A stretch of 5,068 bases of DNA from Myxococcales bacterium. GTDB taxonomy: Bacteria; Myxococcota; Polyangia; Polyangiales; Polyangiaceae. The stretch's first letter is position 1. Every line of letters starts with the position of its first letter. The notes under the pieces are model-generated. The model was not told the DNA's origin. It saw only the letters and a list, made by a program, of their open reading frames with translations, and searched no databases. Below, piece after piece: positions 1 to 5,068 of this stretch. The position numbers and the translations under genes were made by a program. The stretch is from positions 1-5,068 of the forward strand of contig JAGQIY010000313.1 of assembly GCA_020430865.1 (NCBI GenBank), in the 5' to 3' direction.

Positions 1-2168
<2,168 letters not shown>

Positions 2169-2187
2169 GCGCCGCCATCCCTGCCAC

Positions 2188-2655
2188 ATGACTGACTCGG
2201 GTAGGCCTGAAGTTCATTGCCGTAAGGCAAAGAGGGAGGACTTGCCCGAAGTCCTGCGCTTGTACGCGCAGCCAGAGCTCGACGACGGAAAGACGCTGCC
2301 CCTCGCTGAGGCCGAGCGTGTCTTCGCGAAGATGCTGAGCTATCCGGACTACTCCGTGTACATTGCGTGCGTCGGCGGCGTTGTGGTCGGCACCTTTGCG
2401 CTGCTGATCATGGACAACCTGGCCTACATGGCTGCGCCCTCTGCGGTGATCGAGGACGTCGCCGTGGACCCGGCGCGCCATGGCGAAGGCATCGGTCAGG
2501 CGATGATGGGCTTCGCCCTCGACGTGTGTCGTGAGAAGGGCTGCTACAAGGCGATCCTGTCGTCGAACGTCAAGCGCACCCGTGCCCACGCGTTCTACGA
2601 ACAGCTGGGCTTCGAACGCGACGGCTACGCTTTTCGCGTGGATCCAGGAGCTTGA
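2188..2655 (+). CDS. GNAT-family N-acetyltransferase, acceptor unknown
   Basis: A 155-residue protein with the single-domain GNAT fold, which transfers acetyl from acetyl-CoA to an amine. The N-terminal strand and helix (CRKAKREDLPEVLRLY, residues 11-26) are typical. Motif A is VIEDVAVDPARHGEGIG, with the CoA-pyrophosphate loop R97-H-G-E-G-I-G103. Motif B is AHAFYEQLGF (133-142), where Tyr137 is the candidate general acid. The stretch GCYKAILSSNVKR (118-130) recalls the PhnO and glucosamine-6-phosphate acetyltransferase branch, but that is too weak to name a substrate. Length is normal for the fold and no signal peptide is visible, so it is probably cytoplasmic. The ATG at 2188 lies 19 bases after the glnS stop. 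No clear Shine-Dalgarno precedes it, so readthrough translation from glnS is plausible. It converges on the lipoprotein gene. Confidence 0.9.
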   Translation: MTDSGRPEVHCRKAKREDLPEVLRLYAQPELDDGKTLPLAEAERVFAKMLSYPDYSVYIACVGGVVVGTFALLIMDNLAYMAAPSAVIEDVAVDPARHGEGIGQAMMGFALDVCREKGCYKAILSSNVKRTRAHAFYEQLGFERDGYAFRVDPGA

Positions 2656-2671
2656 TTGCCTGAGGCGGCTG

Positions 2672-3037
2672 CTAGCCGGCTTCCGTCGCCCAGCTCTTGG
2701 CCAAGGCGCAGGAGGGCACCTTCTCCGCCTGGGTCTGCTCGCTCAGCATCTTCGACTTCTCGGAGCTGGAGCGCACGCGCAGCAGGGTGATCAGCTCGAT
2801 GGCGTCGGGGTTCGTGATGTGCTCGCGCATCCAGTCGAGGCGCGCGCCTTCGATCCCGATGGGGTCCTCTTCCGGATCGAGCCTGGCGTGTTGGTCCACG
2901 TCGCACATCAGCTCGAGCGCGGCGGGGTAGCTCTGATCGGGTTCTTCTTCCTGAGGTGCGGCGCTCGAGGGGCCGCAGCCCGTGCAGAGCGTCGAGAGTG
3001 CGATGGACACGATGGCGAAGGCAGTGAATCGGGCCAT
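2672..3037 (-). CDS. Small putative lipoprotein of unknown function
   Basis: I do not recognise this gene. The frame stays open upstream to an ATG at 3166, inside the neighbouring oppF gene. I prefer the ATG at 3037 because it puts a signal peptide at the N terminus: MARF, then a hydrophobic stretch (residues 5-17), then CTGC with Cys21 as the likely lipidated residue. Cys at -3 is unusual; Leu is the norm, so lipidation is probable, not certain. The mature part is about 100 residues. A short acidic/Pro linker (PQEEEPDQ) leads into a helical-looking region containing MCDVDQHARLDPEEDP, RLDWMREHITNPDAIELITLL and a C-terminal SCALAKSW. Cys45 and Cys110 could pair as a disulfide in the periplasm. 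No transmembrane segment follows. It lies 98 bases downstream of oppF on the same strand, behind a hairpin, and has only a weak Shine-Dalgarno-like AGG set too far from the start. A link with peptide transport is possible but unsupported. Confidence 0.72.
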   Translation of the reverse strand: MARFTAFAIVSIALSTLCTGCGPSSAAPQEEEPDQSYPAALELMCDVDQHARLDPEEDPIGIEGARLDWMREHITNPDAIELITLLRVRSSSEKSKMLSEQTQAEKVPSCALAKSWATEAG

Positions 3038-3087
3038 GGCAGGCTTCGACACCGCCTCGCGTCGGTGCTTGGGCGCACTTCGCTGAT

Positions 3088-3134
3088 TCTCGCCCCCGAC
3101 CCTTGAAACTCTTCCAGATGGGTTTGGGGGAGAG
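3088..3134 (-). terminator. Long imperfect hairpin just after oppF (possible terminator or attenuator)
   Basis: One base beyond the oppF stop codon, an inverted repeat pairs 3088-3102 with 3120-3134. The arms are TCTCGCCCCCGACCC and GGGTTTGGGGGAGAG on the plus strand. Read from the outside, they pair as four bases, a bulged base, four G-C pairs, a 2x2 mismatch, then four more pairs. The central part can fold further (TGAAA with TTCCA, one G-U pair). Neither strand has a T-run after the stem, so it is not a classical intrinsic terminator. It could still stop or stabilise the 3' end of the opp mRNA and uncouple the lipoprotein gene. The structure was folded by eye, with no energy computed. Confidence 0.4.
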
Positions 3135-3135
3135 G

Positions 3136-4116
3136 TCAGTCGCGGCCCTCTTCCACGGCGTGACAAGCGACCAGGTGCCTCGCGTCGGTGCCAACCTGGA
3201 TCAGCTGGGGTCGCTCCTGCGTGCAGCGGTCGTTTGCCAGGGGACAGCGCCCGGCGAAGGCGCAGCCCTTGGGGATGTCGAGGGGAGATGGCACGTCGCC
3301 CTCGAGCACCTCTGCGCCGCCGCGATCCCGGGGATCGTCGATGGGGATCGCGGCTTGCAGCGCCTTCGAGTAGGGGTGGCGGACGTCGCGGTCGAGGTGC
3401 TCCGCGGGGAGCTCCTCGACGATGAACCCAAGGTACATCACGGCGACGCGATCGCAGAAGTGCTGCACGACCTTGAGGTCGTGGGAGATGAACAGGAACG
3501 TGAGCCCGAGGGACTCCTTCAGATCGCTCATCAGATTGAGCAGCTGAGCCTGCACCGAGACGTCGAGCGCCGAGACAGGTTCGTCCGCCAGCACGAACTC
3601 AGGCTCCACCGAGAGCGCGCGGGCGATCCCCAGCCGCTGGCGTTGCCCCCCGGAAAACTCGTGGGGATACTTGCGCCGGATGTCGCGGCGCAGACCGCAG
3701 CGCTCCAGTAGCTCGTCGATGCGCGCGCTGATCTGGTCCGGAGGGACGATCTGGTGAAACTTCAGCGCCTCGCTGAGCATGCCCTCGACGGTCATGCGCG
3801 GGTTCAGCGAAGCATAGGGATCCTGAAACACGATCTGCATCCGACGCTTGAAGGGCCGGAGCGCCGCGTAGTCCAGGTTCGAGATGTCCTTGCCGTCGAA
3901 CTCGATCTTCCCGGCGGTCGGTTCGAGCAGCCGCACAAGGACCTTGCCCAGGGTCGACTTGCCGCAGCCGGACTCACCCACCAGGCCGAAGCTCTCTCCC
4001 TTCTCGATCTCCAGGCTCACGCCGTTGACGGCGTGGACGCGGGCGATCTCTCGGCTCAACAGGCCGCCCCGCTTGGGGAAATGCTTCACCACCTGGTGCG
4101 CGCGCAGCAGCATCAC
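3136..4116 (-). CDS. oppF: Oligopeptide/dipeptide ABC transporter ATP-binding protein, OppF/DppF type
   Basis: One of the two ATPase subunits that power peptide-class ABC importers at the cytoplasmic face of the inner membrane. All nucleotide-binding motifs are present in its 326 residues: Walker [10 protein letters not shown] (47-55), Q-loop Gln98 in [13 protein letters not shown], signature [15 protein letters not shown] (154-168), Walker B FVLADEP (174-180), D-loop SALD, and H-loop His212 in ISHD. The C-terminal oligopeptide-transporter domain follows ([12 protein letters not shown], then [15 protein letters not shown]). Its Cys285, Cys291, Cys298 and Cys318 match the cysteine set reported to hold an iron-sulfur cluster in peptide transporters of this class. 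Length is typical. The start is GTG at 4116 or ATG at 4113; both suit the GGAAGGAA ribosome site, and the gene overlaps oppD by 4 bases or 1 base. Which peptide, nickel or glutathione-like substrate is carried cannot be told from the ATPase, so opp versus dpp is a convention. Confidence 0.95.
   Translation of the reverse strand: MMLLRAHQVVKHFPKRGGLLSREIARVHAVNGVSLEIEKGESFGLVGESGCGKSTLGKVLVRLLEPTAGKIEFDGKDISNLDYAALRPFKRRMQIVFQDPYASLNPRMTVEGMLSEALKFHQIVPPDQISARIDELLERCGLRRDIRRKYPHEFSGGQRQRLGIARALSVEPEFVLADEPVSALDVSVQAQLLNLMSDLKESLGLTFLFISHDLKVVQHFCDRVAVMYLGFIVEELPAEHLDRDVRHPYSKALQAAIPIDDPRDRGGAEVLEGDVPSPLDIPKGCAFAGRCPLANDRCTQERPQLIQVGTDARHLVACHAVEEGRD
3959..3984. repeat. 26-base direct repeat, copy 1 (Walker A of oppF)
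   Basis: This stretch is identical over 26 bases to 5038-5063. It encodes the LVGESGCGK Walker A core on the minus strand. After one mismatched base the next four bases also match. It reflects paralogy and strong protein conservation between the two ATPases, not a mobile or regulatory repeat. Confidence 0.85.
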
Positions 4117-5068
4117 GGTATTTCCTTCCGTGTGGTATCAGCGTCGCCGACGTCGTCGAGGCGAGACTCCGAGAGCGGCATGGGGAAGAAGCAGCGCACG
4201 CTGGTCTCGGCCTCTCCCGCTCGCAGCACCTCGAGCTCTGGTTCCGAGTCTCGACAGCGCGCCTGATCGGTCTCGCTGAGCGTCGCGTGGTGAGCGCAGC
4301 GATCTCGAAAGCGGCAACCCCCATCGAGCTTGCGTAGATCAGGAACCAGCCCAGGGATGGTCTCCAGCCGATGCGCCGTGCGGGCGCCGCGCTTCGGGAT
4401 CGAGCGCAAGAGCGCGGCGGTGTATGGGTGGCGCGGCTTGTGGAAGAGGTCGTCGACGGAGGCTTGCTCGACGACGCGGCCAGCGTACATGACGACGACT
4501 CGATCGCAGACCTCGGCGATCACGCCGAGGTCGTGGGTGATGAGCAGGATCGCCGTGCCGAGGCGCTCTCGGAGGTCGAGCATCAGCCGCAAGACCTGAG
4601 CCTGAATGGTTACGTCGAGCGCGGTGGTGGGCTCGTCGGCGATCAACAGCTTCGGGTTGCACGCCAGCGCCATGGCGATCATCACTCGCTGGCGCATGCC
4701 TCCGGAGAGCTGGTGGGGATACTCGTCGATGCGGATGTCGGGCGACGGGATCCCGACCTGGGTCAGCAGCTCCAGGACGCGCTTGCGGCGCTCGCCCTTG
4801 CCGAGATTCGGTTGATGCAGGATCAGCGCCTCGGCGACTTGATCACCGACCCGGAGCACCGGATTCAGCGCCGTCATCGGCTCCTGGAAGATCATCGCGA
4901 TGTCGTTGCCGCGCACCTTGCGCATCTCACGCTCGGAGAGCTTGACCAGGTCCTTGCCTCCGAACAGGATCTGTCCGCCGCTGATCTTTCCCGGAGGATT
5001 CGGGATCAGCCGCAGGATGCTCTTGCTGGTCACGGTCTTGCCGCAGCCGGACTCACCCACCAGTCCGA
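4113..5068 (-). CDS. oppD: Oligopeptide/dipeptide ABC transporter ATP-binding protein, OppD/DppD type (5' partial)
   Basis: Partner ATPase of the OppF-type subunit, forming the heterodimer that drives peptide-class import. The start lies beyond the right edge. The frame is open from [11 protein letters not shown] at the edge, so about 35-45 N-terminal residues are missing and the GTG at 5060 is an internal Val. Counting that Val as 1: Walker A GESGCGKT (2-9), Q-loop Gln59 in [12 protein letters not shown], signature [15 protein letters not shown] (118-132), Walker B LLIADEP (138-144), H-loop His176 in [14 protein letters not shown] and [14 protein letters not shown] are hallmarks of the OppD/DppD branch. 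The C-terminal domain ([20 protein letters not shown]) has Cys249, Cys255, Cys269 and Cys290. The middle gap of 13 residues is about twice that in the partner. The stop TGA shares bases with the downstream start, implying translational coupling. Permease and binding-protein genes presumably precede it outside the window. Confidence 0.95.
   Translation of the reverse strand, partial: GLVGESGCGKTVTSKSILRLIPNPPGKISGGQILFGGKDLVKLSEREMRKVRGNDIAMIFQEPMTALNPVLRVGDQVAEALILHQPNLGKGERRKRVLELLTQVGIPSPDIRIDEYPHQLSGGMRQRVMIAMALACNPKLLIADEPTTALDVTIQAQVLRLMLDLRERLGTAILLITHDLGVIAEVCDRVVVMYAGRVVEQASVDDLFHKPRHPYTAALLRSIPKRGARTAHRLETIPGLVPDLRKLDGGCRFRDRCAHHATLSETDQARCRDSEPELEVLRAGEAETSVRCFFPMPLSESRLDDVGDADTTRKEIP
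4122..4129 (-). promoter_or_regulatory. Ribosome binding site of oppF
   Basis: The minus strand reads GGAAGGAA, then ATACC, then GTGATG. The purine block is 5 bases from the GTG at 4116 and 8 bases from the ATG at 4113, so it serves either start. It lies inside the last codons of oppD. It is the only strong Shine-Dalgarno match I can see in the window, and it supports efficient, coupled translation of the second ATPase. Confidence 0.7.
5038..5063. repeat. 26-base direct repeat, copy 2 (Walker A of oppD)
   Basis: Second copy of the Walker A coding repeat, in the same orientation as the copy at 3959-3984. The window ends five bases after it, so recombination or assembly confusion between the two ATPase genes is possible in principle. 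Confidence 0.85.

Noticed and set aside
2666..2678. Stem-loop CGGCT-GCT-AGCCG as a terminator
   Set aside because: The stem has five pairs, the loop is three bases and no T-run follows on either strand; such dyads are common by chance at this GC content.
2531..3106. 191-residue plus-strand frame across the lipoprotein gene
   Set aside because: It starts inside the acetyltransferase gene out of frame and is Arg/Gly/Leu-rich; the minus-strand frame with a signal peptide is the better reading.
3038..3166. 43-residue N-terminal extension of the lipoprotein (ATG at 3166)
   Set aside because: It would overlap oppF, would bury the signal peptide behind an Arg/Pro-rich segment, and would be translated through the hairpin.
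2625..3194. 189-residue minus-strand frame overlapping the lipoprotein gene
   Set aside because: Rich in Arg, Pro and His with no signal peptide or domain, and it overlaps oppF; it looks like a frame-shifted shadow of the lipoprotein gene.
3103..3711. 202-residue open frame opposite oppF
   Set aside because: Its translation is low-complexity with no domain, while the opposite strand carries every ABC ATPase motif.
3754..4266. 170-residue open frame opposite the oppF/oppD junction
   Set aside because: Shadow of the two overlapping ATPase genes; no motif and no plausible start signal.

Overview
The window is a GC-rich stretch of a bacterial chromosome. Third codon positions are strongly G/C and the genes are tightly packed. 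It holds five protein-coding genes, two of them cut by the window edges. I see no RNA genes, mobile elements, CRISPR arrays or prophage signs. The composition, a glutaminyl-tRNA synthetase carrying a GatB-like tail, and a small lipoprotein of no family I can name would all fit a myxobacterium or related deltaproteobacterial lineage. That placement is an inference, not something the sequence proves.

Left half, plus strand: the window opens inside glnS, at the last His of the HIGH motif. It runs through a complete class I GlnRS catalytic core and anticodon-binding region, then a basic linker, and ends in about 180 residues that match the C-terminal helical and tail region of GatB (the GatB/YqeY family). 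Nineteen bases later comes a small GNAT-family N-acetyltransferase in the same direction, possibly cotranscribed.

Right half, minus strand, read from right to left: a 5'-truncated OppD/DppD-type ATPase overlaps the start of an OppF/DppF-type ATPase (GTGATG junction). Together they are the two nucleotide-binding subunits of an oligopeptide/dipeptide (or nickel/glutathione class) ABC importer. The permease and substrate-binding protein genes are not in the window and would be expected beyond its right edge. A 98-base gap follows the OppF-type gene and contains a long imperfect hairpin. After it lies a gene for a small putative lipoprotein of unknown function, on the same strand, which converges on the acetyltransferase gene with only 16 bases between the stop codons.

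No stretch over 300 bases lacks a gene. The most noteworthy item is the synthetase-amidotransferase domain fusion. The others are an unusual cysteine spacing in the OppD-type subunit, the unassigned lipoprotein and the hairpin. I found no convincing evidence for a wholly new biological system here.
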